Shown: positions 32,367 through 40,583, counted from the first letter of the stretch. The stretch: DNA of 64,000 nucleotides from Catellatospora vulcania (GCF_009720385.1 NZ_ML769309.1:62001-126000), one strand, 5' to 3'. The notes: generated from the sequence alone by a model not told the origin. A program made the numbers and translations.

Positions 32367-32537
32367 TTGTCCGCTGCATCCGTGAACCGTCCCGACCGGC
32401 TCAACCCGCCGGCCACGCTGGTCTTCAGCGCACCGGAGGAGCCCCGGACCGACACCCGCGACGCGGCCGAGCCCCGCCCGGTCGCCCTGGACCCGTTCGC
32501 CGTGCCCGCGACCGGCAACGCCCACGCCGGAGCCTGA
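32367..32537 (+). CDS. Small hypothetical protein, 56 residues
   Basis: The frame starts at a TTG (32367) with TTGGAG ending six bases upstream; a GTG 15 bases later is an alternative. The peptide is Pro/Ala-rich and acidic in the middle (LVFSAPEEPRTDTRDAAEPR) and ends DPFAVPATGNAHAGA. It is divergent from the AI-2E-type gene and runs into the antisense ThuA remnant. Codon bias is consistent with coding, but there is no recognised domain. It may not be real. Confidence 0.35.
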   Translation: MSAASVNRPDRLNPPATLVFSAPEEPRTDTRDAAEPRPVALDPFAVPATGNAHAGA

Positions 32538-32538
32538 T

Positions 32539-32695
32539 CTACCTCAGCACGGGGTGAGAGCCCGCCCGCAGGCCGCGTGAAGGCCAGGAGCGGGCGGCCC
32601 GGAGCAGGCCGCGCTCGGTGCGCGTGCGGATCTCGGGAATGGCGAGGTCGGGCATGTGGTGTCCGACGGCCGAGACGAAGATCCGGCCAGACCCC
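32539..32695 (-). pseudogene. Fragment of a ThuA-like gene (3' end)
   Basis: The leftward strand reads GRIFVSAVGHHMPDLAIPEI and RTRTERGLLRAARS, then a short tail to a TAG at 32539-32541. This fits the last strand and helix of ThuA (trehalose-utilisation) proteins, which end in a G-R-V-F-V-x-x-x-G-H-x-x-x-x-x-x-x-P-x-x-R-x-L pattern. No start or upstream ThuA sequence is found before it, so it is a truncated remnant. Confidence 0.55.
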
Positions 32696-32752
32696 ACTGC
32701 CCGACGATCATCGCACTACATGACGATCAGTGTGAGCGCGCAGTTGGATCAC

Positions 32753-32768
32753 GTCTACATATGTGTAT
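32753..32768 (+). promoter_or_regulatory. Candidate IclR operator before uronate dehydrogenase
   Basis: GTCTACATATGTGTAT matches the 16-bp near-palindrome GTCYACATATGTRGAC found at 37321-37336 at its first 13 positions. It lies 50 bases before the dehydrogenase start and just behind TTGGAT (32744-32749), so binding there should block a promoter. Confidence 0.6.
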
Positions 32769-32818
32769 CGAGTGTTCCATCTTGGCGGTGCGCTGAGATG
32801 CTGGCTATGCTGCTGCCC

Positions 32819-33646
32819 ATGCGACGCATCTTGATCACTGGTGGCGCCGGCAGGGTGGCGACGCTGCTGCGTACGGGCCTGGCGCGGCCGGGCCTCGTGC
32901 TGCGCCTGCTCGACCTGCGCGTACCCGCGTCCCTACCGGGAGTCGACGGCTCCCGCGAGGAGATCATGATCGGGTCGGTGACCGATCCTGACGTGCTCGC
33001 CGAGGCAATGCGCGACGTCGACGCGGTGGTGCATCTGGGCGGCCAGAGCCGCGAGTCCGACGTGCGCGACGTCATCGAGTCCAACATGTACGGCACGTAC
33101 CTACTGCTGGAGGCCGCGCGCGCGGCCGGGGTCGGCCGCGTCGTGCTGGCGTCGTCGAACCACGCCGCCGGCTTCCACTCCCGTGGCGCCGAGCCCGTGC
33201 CGGCCGGCCTGCCCGGCCGTCCCGACACGCTCTACGGCTGGAGCAAGGTCGCCATGGAGGCGTGCGGGCAGCTCTACGCCGACCGGTTCGGCATGGACGT
33301 GATCTGCCTGCGCATCGGGCTGTGGTTTCCGACGCCGCGCAGCCTGCGCGGGCTGGCGATGTGGATATCACCGGACGACGGCGTACGCCTGATCGAGGCG
33401 TGCCTGTCCGTGCCGTCGCCGGGCTTCCGGATCGTGTGGGGGATCAGCCGCAACACCCGGCGCTGGTGCTCCCTCGCGGAGGGCGAGGCGATCGGCTACT
33501 TTCCGCAGGACGACGCCGAGACCTTCGCCGAGCAGCTGATCGCCGAGCACGGCGAGCCCGACTTCGCAGCCGACCCCGCGCTCACCCGCCTCGGCGGCCC
33601 GTGGTGCGACGTACCCCTCGGCCGCAACCTACCGCCCCCGCGATGA
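32819..33646 (+). CDS. udh: Uronate dehydrogenase-like NAD-dependent oxidoreductase
   Basis: The product is 275 residues from the ATG at 32819; in-frame ATGs at 32798 and 32807 are possible. It is an extended short-chain dehydrogenase with GGAGRVA (8-14) for NAD binding, SSNH (112-115), which is shared with uronate dehydrogenases, and the catalytic YGWSK (Tyr139, Lys143). Uronate dehydrogenase oxidises D-galacturonate or D-glucuronate to the aldaro-lactone with NAD+. The genes for the following steps (41536, 40584, 43946) and a shared operator support this role. It stands alone as a transcription unit ended by the palindrome at 33654. Confidence 0.82.
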   Translation: MRRILITGGAGRVATLLRTGLARPGLVLRLLDLRVPASLPGVDGSREEIMIGSVTDPDVLAEAMRDVDAVVHLGGQSRESDVRDVIESNMYGTYLLLEAARAAGVGRVVLASSNHAAGFHSRGAEPVPAGLPGRPDTLYGWSKVAMEACGQLYADRFGMDVICLRIGLWFPTPRSLRGLAMWISPDDGVRLIEACLSVPSPGFRIVWGISRNTRRWCSLAEGEAIGYFPQDDAETFAEQLIAEHGEPDFAADPALTRLGGPWCDVPLGRNLPPPR

Positions 33647-33653
33647 TCATCCG

Positions 33654-33710
33654 ACTTGCCGGGCGCCTGTGCGTATCTTGACCGTCCATACGCACAGGCG
33701 CCCGGCAAGT
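33654..33710. repeat. Small palindromic element, ACTTGCCGGGC family, copy 2
   Basis: A perfect 22-bp stem (33654-33675 with 33689-33710) has a 13-base loop starting TCTTGA. The left arm differs from that at 10258 at only a few positions and the loop beginning is the same. It follows the uronate dehydrogenase stop and faces a convergent protease gene, so it likely ends both transcripts. Confidence 0.8.
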
Positions 33711-33741
33711 TCGCGGATCTCGCGGGCGGCGGGCGGCCCGG

Positions 33742-35031
33742 TCAGTGCAGGATGTTGACGTTGAGTTCGCGTTCGGCGGTGCGGATGCCCTGGTAGACGG
33801 TGTCGCATTCGTCCTCGACGCCGCCGACGAGGATGCCGTACGCGACGTGGCTGGCGAACATCGGCGCGCCGCTGTCGCCGGGCTTGCTGCAGTTGGACGT
33901 GCGGCCCAGGTTGCGCATGGCCCATCCGCCCAGGTTGGCGGTGAGGCCGAGCTCGGTGACGTAGCCGCAGTTGGTCATACGGGTGGCCATGCCCGTGGTG
34001 CAGATGCGCATGCCCAGCAGGCTCATCTTGTCCTCGGCGATGTGGTACGTCGTGTTCTGGTTGGTCTGCGGGCTGTAGGTGACCAGAACCCAGGGCCGCG
34101 GGTCCCAGCCGGTCGCCACCGACGTGTCGCTGATCCGGATGATCGCCATGTCCCCGATGTACGTGTCGAAGATCCAGTGGTGCACCGGCCCGATGGCCTT
34201 CACGGTGAGCGCGGCGTTCTTGCTGCTCCAGGTGCCCAGGTTGCCCCTGGCGCAGTGGCCGGCGGTGACGACGTACTTCTTGCTGTCGACCTTGCTCTGC
34301 GCGATGAAGCCGGACGTGCACGACGTGTCCGGGTGATTGATCTTCACGCCGCCCCGCAGCGGAGCGTCGCAGTAGGGAGAGTCGCAGCCGAGGAAGGGCC
34401 GGTGACCGCCGGACGTCGCGGCCAGCACGACTCCGTCGCCCAGGCGCGTCTGCGCCGCCTTGACCAGGTCCTGCTGCGCCGTCGTCAGCTCGCCCTTGCG
34501 GGGCACGCCGAGCTGCACCGCGTTCAGGTCGGGGCGCAGGCCCGCGCTGAGGTACACGGTCGCCTCCTGGTTGACCCGGATGACCTCCTCGGCGAGCCAG
34601 TCGTTGTCCGCGCCGAGCCGGGCCGCCGAGCGCTTCACGCCGACCAGGTCGTAGCCGCCGGTCAGGCCCACCGCCTGGGCCGCCGCTTTGACGATGCTCT
34701 GCGCGGTCGCGTCGACCTGGCCGGTGACGCCGACCTTGACCCGGTCTCCGCCGCGGACGTCGATCCAGACCGCGCCGTAGCGCGCGCCGAGGTCGGTCTG
34801 CAGCCGCTCGTCCAGGTCGGGGGCGACGAGCTGCCAGGACATGCGCTCCCTGGCCTCGGCCTCGGTGATGCCGCGCTCCTTGGCGAACCCGGCCGCCTCC
34901 TCGGCGAACCAGTCGACTCCGGTCGGGCTCGCGCCCGCCGTGGGCAGCGCAGCGGCCGACCCGGGCGGCGCCAGCGCCACGGCCAGGCCGAGCGCGCACG
35001 CCGCGGCGGCGGCCTTGTTCCATCGCACCAT
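33742..35031 (-). CDS. Secreted trypsin-like serine protease with prodomain
   Basis: The product is 429 residues from the ATG at 35031 (AAGGAG six bases upstream). A signal peptide covers about 1-28. A pro-region follows to about 205, with an alternating helical/strand pattern (WFAEEAAGFAKERGITEAEA, AVWIDVRGGDRVKVGVTG) like alpha-lytic/streptogrisin proteases. The S1 catalytic triad is complete: His259 (TAGHC), Asp294 (GDMAII) and Ser387 (GDSGAP). Eight or so Cys in the mature part would form disulphides. The pro-region folds the enzyme and is cleaved off. Its natural substrate is unknown; it probably degrades extracellular protein for nutrition. Confidence 0.9.
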   Translation of the reverse strand: MVRWNKAAAAACALGLAVALAPPGSAAALPTAGASPTGVDWFAEEAAGFAKERGITEAEARERMSWQLVAPDLDERLQTDLGARYGAVWIDVRGGDRVKVGVTGQVDATAQSIVKAAAQAVGLTGGYDLVGVKRSAARLGADNDWLAEEVIRVNQEATVYLSAGLRPDLNAVQLGVPRKGELTTAQQDLVKAAQTRLGDGVVLAATSGGHRPFLGCDSPYCDAPLRGGVKINHPDTSCTSGFIAQSKVDSKKYVVTAGHCARGNLGTWSSKNAALTVKAIGPVHHWIFDTYIGDMAIIRISDTSVATGWDPRPWVLVTYSPQTNQNTTYHIAEDKMSLLGMRICTTGMATRMTNCGYVTELGLTANLGGWAMRNLGRTSNCSKPGDSGAPMFASHVAYGILVGGVEDECDTVYQGIRTAERELNVNILH

Positions 35032-35184
35032 CAGTGAACTCCTTGGACACACGGGGGATCGAGCCCTCACCATGTCCGGGCGGCAGATGCGGTGCCACGG
35101 CACGTCGTTCTTGCGACTGTCGGGCAGGGAACAGCGGACGCCGTGGCCAACGGCGATGCGGCCCTGAGCAGGACCGCCGTGCCG

Positions 35185-35934
35185 TCAGCTGGCGGCGTCC
35201 ATCGGCTTGCGCCAGACCGAGACGTGGCTCTCGCTGTCGGAGGTGAACGGCGCCCCGGTCCAGTCCGCCACCCGCTGTTCGAGGACCAGGCCGGCCAGCC
35301 GGGCCATCAGATCGCACTCCGCCGGCCAGATGTAGCGGAAGTTGCTGAAGCCGTAGCGGGTGCTGCCGTCGTCGAGCCGCCGGTAGTGGTGCGAGGTGCC
35401 CTGCTGCGTGACCATGTCGTAGGTGTCGAAGCCGACGTGCCGGTCGGTCACCGCGAACGGCACCGCCGACTGGCCCGGCGGGAACCGCCGGATGCCCGGC
35501 ACCCACAACTCGATGACGAAGCGGCCGCCCGGTGCGAGGTGCCGGGCGGCGTTCTGGAAGCACCGCACCTGTTCGTCCTGGGTGCGCAGGTTGCCGATGC
35601 TGTTCCACGGCACGTACACGAGGGAGAACTCGCCGGGAACGGTGGCGGTGGCCATGTCGCCGACGACGACCGGCACCTCGTCCGCGGACACCTTGCGCCG
35701 CAGGTGGTCGACCATCGGCTGCGACAACTCGATCCCGCTGACGCGGACGCCCCGGGCCGTGAGCGGGACGGCCACCCGGCCGGTGCCGATCGCGAACTCC
35801 AGCGCCGGGCCGTCACCGGCCAGCCGGGCCAGGAAGTCCACGGCGGGGTCGAGCGCATCGGGTGCGAACATCTCGGCCGAGGTGTCGTCGTACTGCGCCG
35901 CCGCGTCGTCGTCCCACAGGTCACTACTCGTCAT
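35185..35934 (-). CDS. Class I SAM-dependent methyltransferase
   Basis: The product is 249 residues from the ATG at 35934; a GTG two codons earlier is equally possible. Motif I is LEFAIGTGRVAVPL, motif II a Glu in VSGIELSQPM, and motif III VVVGDMATATV, followed by FSLVYVPWNSIGNL and LAPGGRFVIEL. The substrate-binding part (about 140-249) is aromatic-rich. The acceptor is not predictable; the protein resembles unspecialised small-molecule methyltransferases. It stands alone. Confidence 0.88.
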   Translation of the reverse strand: MTSSDLWDDDAAAQYDDTSAEMFAPDALDPAVDFLARLAGDGPALEFAIGTGRVAVPLTARGVRVSGIELSQPMVDHLRRKVSADEVPVVVGDMATATVPGEFSLVYVPWNSIGNLRTQDEQVRCFQNAARHLAPGGRFVIELWVPGIRRFPPGQSAVPFAVTDRHVGFDTYDMVTQQGTSHHYRRLDDGSTRYGFSNFRYIWPAECDLMARLAGLVLEQRVADWTGAPFTSDSESHVSVWRKPMDAAS

Positions 35935-35995
35935 GGGCACGAGCCTGCCTGCCTCGACGCACTCCTGCCATCGGTTTACGACGGGCCCGGTGCGC

Positions 35996-36448
35996 TCAGC
36001 TTTCGCCGATGACCAGGCCGTCTCGCTCGTCGTCCCAGGCGGCGGCGCTGATCCGCCACCCGGCGGAGGTCCGGACGAACTGGATCGTCTTCATGCCCCG
36101 GCCGGTGAAGGGCGCGCCGTCCTGCACGCCGGACTTGCCGTAGGCGCAGAAGTGCTGGGCGATGTCGCCGAACAGGTCGGTGCGCCCCGGCAGCTCCCAC
36201 TCCCGGAAGTCGGTGAGCGTGTTCCCGGCGAGCAGGGCCTGCCGAGGCGCGATGAAGTCGTCGACGCCGTACAGGGTCGGCTCGCCGCCGCAGGTCCGCA
36301 CGATCACCGCGCCGGGCAGGAACAGCTCCCGGAGCGCGCCGAGCCGGGCGGTGCCGTCGGGGCCGGAGACGAAGGCGGCGAAGAAGGTGTGCACGATGCC
36401 CTCGATCGCGGCCCGGTCCGCGGCCGCGGTGTGCTGGTGGCCGCTCAC
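35996..36448 (-). CDS. SnoaL/DUF4440-like NTF2-fold protein
   Basis: The product is 150 residues, starting at a GTG that overlaps the IclR stop by four bases (GTGA). It begins with a helix typical of the fold (DRAAIEGIVHTFFAAFVSG), followed by LRELFLPGAVIVRTCGG, a YGVDDFI segment, and the beta-sheet ending MKTIQFVRTSAGWRISAAAWDDERDG. Such proteins are cone-shaped ligand-binding or isomerase-like proteins. Tight coupling to the uronate regulator suggests it modulates or handles a related metabolite; this is inference. Confidence 0.75.
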   Translation of the reverse strand: MSGHQHTAAADRAAIEGIVHTFFAAFVSGPDGTARLGALRELFLPGAVIVRTCGGEPTLYGVDDFIAPRQALLAGNTLTDFREWELPGRTDLFGDIAQHFCAYGKSGVQDGAPFTGRGMKTIQFVRTSAGWRISAAAWDDERDGLVIGES

Positions 36449-37224
36449 CGGATGCCGTTGCGGCGCAGGGTGCCCGCGAGTGCGGTCGAGGCACGGTTGA
36501 TCGCGGCGGCGACGCGTGCCACTTCGGCGTCGGTGGCCAGGTCGGCGGGCATGGAGCAGCTGATCGCGTCGGTGGCCGGGATGCGGTAGTGCACCGCGGC
36601 GGCGACGCAGGCCACGCCCTCGCTGCCCTGCTCGTGTTCGTGTGCCCAGCCGCGGTCGCGGACCCGGGTCAGCTCCTCGTGCAGGACGTCGCGGTCGGTG
36701 ATCGAGTGGCTGGTGAAGCCGACCAGCTCGTCGGGCAGGACCTTGTCGACCTCGACCGGGGTCAGTTCGGCCAGCAGCGCCTGGCCCAGCGCGGTGATGT
36801 GCGCGGGCAGCCGGCGGCCGACCCGGGACACGACCCGTACGGCGTCCCGCGACTCGCGGCTGCCGAGGTAGAGGACGTGGCCGTCGTCGCGGCGCGCGTA
36901 GTGCACGGTGTAGCCGATCTCCGCGCGCAGGTCTTCGAGGGCCTCGTAGACGTGGGGGAGCGCCGGGTCGCGGTCGAGATAGGCGGTGCCGGACAGCAGG
37001 GCGTGCGGGCCGACGCCGAACAGCGAGCCGCTGTCGTCGGCCTCGACCCATTTGAGCTCGCGCAGGGTGCGGACCAGGGCATGCAGGCTGCTACGGGGGT
37101 ATCCCATGATCTCCTGCAGGTCGGAGATGCTCAGCCTGACCGGCGAGGCCGCCAGCGTCTCCAGGATGCGGACCGTGCGCTCGGCTGACTTCACCAGCGA
37201 GCTGTCGGGCTGGGTTGAGCTCAT
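36445..37224 (-). CDS. IclR-family transcriptional regulator of the uronate locus
   Basis: The product is 259 residues from the ATG at 37224. The N-terminal winged helix-turn-helix is at about 10-75 (SAERTVRILETLAASPVRLS, MGYPRSSLHALVRTLRELKW). The effector-binding IclR domain follows (DLRAEIGYTVHYARRD, LPAHITALGQALLAEL, GWAHEHEQGSEGVACVAAAV, AISCSMPA). IclR proteins such as KdgR sense sugar acids. It is divergent from the importer operon, and the near-palindrome at 37321-37336 lies between them; the same site precedes uronate dehydrogenase. It is therefore the likely controller of both. Confidence 0.92.
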   Translation of the reverse strand: MSSTQPDSSLVKSAERTVRILETLAASPVRLSISDLQEIMGYPRSSLHALVRTLRELKWVEADDSGSLFGVGPHALLSGTAYLDRDPALPHVYEALEDLRAEIGYTVHYARRDDGHVLYLGSRESRDAVRVVSRVGRRLPAHITALGQALLAELTPVEVDKVLPDELVGFTSHSITDRDVLHEELTRVRDRGWAHEHEQGSEGVACVAAAVHYRIPATDAISCSMPADLATDAEVARVAAAINRASTALAGTLRRNGIR

Positions 37225-37259
37225 GCGTCCCACCGTCCACGCGAATTGTTTCGGGAGTG

Positions 37260-37288
37260 TTGACGGTCATAGTACCGGACGCTAACTT
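37260..37288 (+). promoter_or_regulatory. Promoter of the uronate importer operon
   Basis: TTGACG (37260-37265) and TAACTT (37283-37288) are 17 bases apart, an excellent housekeeping-type promoter. Transcription would begin near 37295, about 26 bases ahead of the operator, so a bound IclR protein would act as a downstream roadblock. Confidence 0.65.
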
Positions 37289-37320
37289 GTCGTTGCACCA
37301 CTTGCACATAAGAGGAATCC

Positions 37321-37336
37321 GTCCACATATGTAGAC
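37321..37336 (+). promoter_or_regulatory. Near-perfect palindromic operator (IclR site)
   Basis: GTCCACATATGTAGAC is palindromic at 14 of 16 positions. It sits directly before the AGGAGG ribosome site of the binding-protein gene. The same motif is at 32753-32768. Confidence 0.7.
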
Positions 37337-37351
37337 AGGAGGCAGCGTCCG

Positions 37352-38680
37352 ATGCTCAGTCGAAAAGCGACCAGGCTCGTGGCGGCGCTGGCGGCCGTGT
37401 TCGCGCTCGCGACCGTGGCCGGCTGTGGTGAAGACACTCCGCCGGCGGACAGCAAGGCGCCGCTGGAGATCTGGGTACGCAAGCCCCCAGGTTCGAACAC
37501 CGAGAAGACCCACCAGGCCCTCGCGGCGAAGTTCACCGAGGCCACCGGCATCCCGGCCAAGGTGACGGCCCTGTTCGAGGACTTCGAGACCAAGCTCCAG
37601 CAGGCCGCGGCGCAGAAGAAGCTGCCCGACATCGTCGTCAACGACACCGCCCAGCTGGGCACCCTGGTCAAGCAGGGCCTGGTCCGCGACGTCGACCAGG
37701 GCGCCATCGCGGGCGGCGACCAGCTCACCCCGGCGTCCTGGGACGCCGCCCGCGGGGCCGACGGCAAGGTCTACGCGGTGCCGTTCTCGGCGCAGTCGTT
37801 CGCGCTGTTCATCCGAAGGGACTGGCGCGAGAAGGTCGGCGCCGCCCAGCCGACCAGCTGGGCCGAGCTGGACGCGCTCGCCGCCTCCTTCACGACGAAG
37901 GACCCCGACGGCAACGGCAAGGCCGACACCTACGGCTACGTCATCCCCGGCTCCACCAAGCGCGGCTACCTGGACTGGTACTTCTCCAGCTTCCTGTGGG
38001 CCGCGGGCGCGGACTACTTCTCCGGCACGGCGGGCAGCCTCGCCCCGGCGATCGGCTCCGACAGCTCGGTGGCCGCGGTGCAGTGGCTCAAGGACCAGTT
38101 CTGCGGCGCGAAGAGCGTCGTGCCCGGCGCGGTGACCTCGGAGACCACGCAGGCGCACCCGCTGTTCGAGTCGGGCAAGGGCGGCATCTACTTCACCGGC
38201 CCGTACAACATGGCCCGCTTCGACAAGAACCTCGGCAAGGACAAGTACGAGGTCGTCGCTCTTCCGGCCGGGCCCGGTGGCAGGTCCGCGTCGCTGGCCG
38301 AGGGCGAGAACGTCTACCTGATGGCGGGCTCGGCCAACCCGGCGGGCCAGCAGAAGTTCGCCGAGTTCCTGATCACCGAGCAGGGCCAGACCATCGGCAT
38401 GGCCGGCGACACCGACGGCAACGTGGTCCGGCTGCCCGTCAACAAGAACGTCGACCTGGCCAAGGTCCGCACCGACACCCGCTGGCTGGTGTTCGACAAG
38501 GTCTACAAGGAGGCCGGCCGGTACGCGCCGGTGGTGCCCGAGTGGACCCCGTTCCGTACCGCGTCGGCGGAGAGCCTGAACGCGATCGTCGCCAACTGCT
38601 CCTCCGACCCCAAGGCGGAGCTGGCCAAGCTGGCCGCGAAGTTCGGCGAGGAACTCAAGAAGCAGAAGGCCGGCGCATGA
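37352..38680 (+). CDS. Uronate-type ABC transporter substrate-binding lipoprotein (CUT1)
   Basis: The product is 442 residues with AGGAGG nine bases before the ATG. The lipobox is VAGC with Cys25. The rest is a type-1 solute-binding fold (LEIWVRKPPG, ALAAKFTEATGIPAKVTALF, LPDIVVNDTAQLGTLVKQGL, FSAQSFALFIRRDWREKVG, GGIYFTGPYNMARFD, MAGSANPAGQQKFAEFLIT). Acidic sugars usually pair with Arg/Lys in the site, and the protein has several candidates, but the ligand is deduced only from the neighbouring catabolic genes. It heads the operon reaching at least to 45235. Confidence 0.9.
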   Translation: MLSRKATRLVAALAAVFALATVAGCGEDTPPADSKAPLEIWVRKPPGSNTEKTHQALAAKFTEATGIPAKVTALFEDFETKLQQAAAQKKLPDIVVNDTAQLGTLVKQGLVRDVDQGAIAGGDQLTPASWDAARGADGKVYAVPFSAQSFALFIRRDWREKVGAAQPTSWAELDALAASFTTKDPDGNGKADTYGYVIPGSTKRGYLDWYFSSFLWAAGADYFSGTAGSLAPAIGSDSSVAAVQWLKDQFCGAKSVVPGAVTSETTQAHPLFESGKGGIYFTGPYNMARFDKNLGKDKYEVVALPAGPGGRSASLAEGENVYLMAGSANPAGQQKFAEFLITEQGQTIGMAGDTDGNVVRLPVNKNVDLAKVRTDTRWLVFDKVYKEAGRYAPVVPEWTPFRTASAESLNAIVANCSSDPKAELAKLAAKFGEELKKQKAGA

Positions 38681-38709
38681 GTGCCCGCACAGTGAGCGGG
38701 AGCGACTGA
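38677..38709 (+). CDS. 10-codon micro-ORF between binding protein and permease
   Basis: The ATG (38677) overlaps the binding-protein stop as ATGA, and the TGA (38707-38709) shares its last base with the permease ATG. The peptide is MSARTVSGSD. AGCGGGAGCG inside it provides the ribosome site of the permease. It has the same coupling logic as the 23-codon cassettes at 24121 and 25190 but another sequence. Confidence 0.35.
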   Translation: MSARTVSGSD

Positions 38710-39686
38710 TGCAGGCCACCGGTTCCGGGGCCACGGCGACCGCCGTGCGCCCCGGCCGGCGGCCCGGGCAGTCCGCCCCGCCGCCGGCCCCCGCCAGACG
38801 CGCCGGGCGTTTCAACGTCAAGGCCGCGCTGATCCCGTGGCTGTTCCTCGCCCCGGCGCTGGTCATCTTCGCCATGTTCAAGTTCTGGCCGATGGCGCAG
38901 GCAGTGAAGATGAGCCTGTACGAGGTCCGGCCCTACCTCGGCGACCGCTGGGTGGGCCTGGACAACTACCGGCAGGTGTTCACCGACGAGGACTTCCTCG
39001 CGGCCATCGGCCACACCGTGGTGCTGGCGGTCGGCCAGACCGGCGGCTCGATCGTGCTCGGCATGCTGCTGGCGCTGCTGCTGGAGGGCTCGGCCAAGCA
39101 CCTGTGGGTGGTGCGCACCGCCGCCTTCCTGCCGACGGTCGCCGCGATGGCCGTGGTCGCCGAGGTGTGGCGCATCCTCTACTTCCCGGCGCCCGACGGT
39201 GCCGTCAACTCCATCTTCGACTGGTTCGGGGTCGGGCCGTCGCAGTTCCTCAACAGCGCGGACAGCTCGCTGCTGTCGGTGATGGCGGTCGGCGTCTGGC
39301 GCGGTGCCCCGTACGACATGATGATCTTCCTGGCCGGGCTGGCCGGGGTCGACCGCAACCTCTACGAGGCGGCCGCGGTCGACGGCGCGAACGTGTTCCG
39401 CCGCATCTGGCACGTCACCTTCCCGGCGCTGCGCCCGGTCTTCGCGATCCTGTTCACCCTCGCCGCGATCCGCGGGCTGCGCGTGTTCACCGAGATCTTC
39501 CTGCTCACCAACGGCGGCCCCGACGGAGCGACCGAAGTGATGATGACGCTGATCTACAAGCTGGGCCTGGAACGCGGGGAACTCGGCATCGCCGCCGCCG
39601 GGTCGATGCTGCTGCTGGCGGCGACCGTGCTGCTCACCGTCGTGGTCCGCGCCGCGCAGACCCGCTCGTCGCGGCAGGTCTCGTGA
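38709..39686 (+). CDS. Uronate ABC transporter permease, MalF type
   Basis: The product is 325 residues. After a Pro-rich cytoplasmic end there are six membrane segments (LIPWLFLAPALVIFAMFKFW, TVVLAVGQTGGSIVLGMLLAL, AAFLPTVAAMAVVAEVW and others). The EAA loop is YEAAAVDGANVFRRIWHVTFP, which contacts the ATPase. Its stop shares a base with the next start. No ATPase gene is present, so a shared MsiK-type ATPase would be needed. Confidence 0.92.
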   Translation: MQATGSGATATAVRPGRRPGQSAPPPAPARRAGRFNVKAALIPWLFLAPALVIFAMFKFWPMAQAVKMSLYEVRPYLGDRWVGLDNYRQVFTDEDFLAAIGHTVVLAVGQTGGSIVLGMLLALLLEGSAKHLWVVRTAAFLPTVAAMAVVAEVWRILYFPAPDGAVNSIFDWFGVGPSQFLNSADSSLLSVMAVGVWRGAPYDMMIFLAGLAGVDRNLYEAAAVDGANVFRRIWHVTFPALRPVFAILFTLAAIRGLRVFTEIFLLTNGGPDGATEVMMTLIYKLGLERGELGIAAAGSMLLLAATVLLTVVVRAAQTRSSRQVS

Positions 39687-40537
39687 TGGCGTCCGGATTC
39701 GACAGCGCGCTGGGCTTCAGCGGCCGCCGCGGGCCGGTCGCGGTCGTGGCCAAGGTCGTGGTGTACACGGTCGTCGTCGCGATCTTCGCCGGGCCGCTGC
39801 TGGCGCTCATGGTCGGCGCGTTCACCCGGGTGCCCGACCCCACCTCGCTGTCGCTGACGTCGGGCGAGTTCACCTTCGACAACTTCACCCGGGCCTTCGA
39901 CCGGGGCGTGCTGGGCTACCTGGCCAACTCGTTCATCGTGGTGGGCGGCGGGCTGCTGCTGCAGATCGCGGTGAGCATCTCGGCGGCGTACTCCCTGGCC
40001 CGTAAGCGGTTTCCGCTGATGAAACTGGTGTTCCTGCTCATCCTCAGCACGATGATGCTGCCCGAGGAGGTGCTGGCGATCCCGCTGTCGCTGGTGCTGT
40101 CCGAGGTCAACCTCACCGGCTCGCTGCTCGGGATGATCGTGCCGGTCGGCGCGTGGGCGTTCTCCATCCTGGTGATGACCGAGTTCATGAAGGAGATCCC
40201 GGTCGAGCTGGAGGAGGCGGCCCGCCTCGACGGGGCCGGCGACCTGCGCGTGTTCTGGTCGGTGGTGCTGCCGCTGTGCCGGCCCGCGCTCGGCGTGATC
40301 GGCATCTTCGGCTTCACCATGATCTGGGACCAGTACCTGCTCCCGCTGCTCGTCGCGACCGACGCGCAGCAGTTCACCCTCCCGCTGGCCCTGCGCACGC
40401 TGCGCTCCGACGAGGAGGTGGGCGTCGGCGTGCTGCTGGCCGCGTCGCTGCTCGCGCTGCTGCCCAGCGTGCTGGCCTTCCTCGCCATGCAACGCCAGTT
40501 CATGCGCGGCCTCACCTCCGGCGCCGTCAAGGGCTGA
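39686..40537 (+). CDS. Uronate ABC transporter permease, MalG type
   Basis: The product is 283 residues with six membrane segments. The EAA loop is LEEAARLDGAGDLRVFWSVVLP. The ending MQRQFMRGLTSGAVKG is nearly that of the partial permease at the left end of the window. It starts on the TGATG overlap with the MalF-type gene, so the two are made in equal amounts. Confidence 0.92.
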   Translation: MASGFDSALGFSGRRGPVAVVAKVVVYTVVVAIFAGPLLALMVGAFTRVPDPTSLSLTSGEFTFDNFTRAFDRGVLGYLANSFIVVGGGLLLQIAVSISAAYSLARKRFPLMKLVFLLILSTMMLPEEVLAIPLSLVLSEVNLTGSLLGMIVPVGAWAFSILVMTEFMKEIPVELEEAARLDGAGDLRVFWSVVLPLCRPALGVIGIFGFTMIWDQYLLPLLVATDAQQFTLPLALRTLRSDEEVGVGVLLAASLLALLPSVLAFLAMQRQFMRGLTSGAVKG

Positions 40538-40583
40538 CGCCGCCACCCGCAAGTCTGCACAGCCACTACCGAGGAGATCCACC

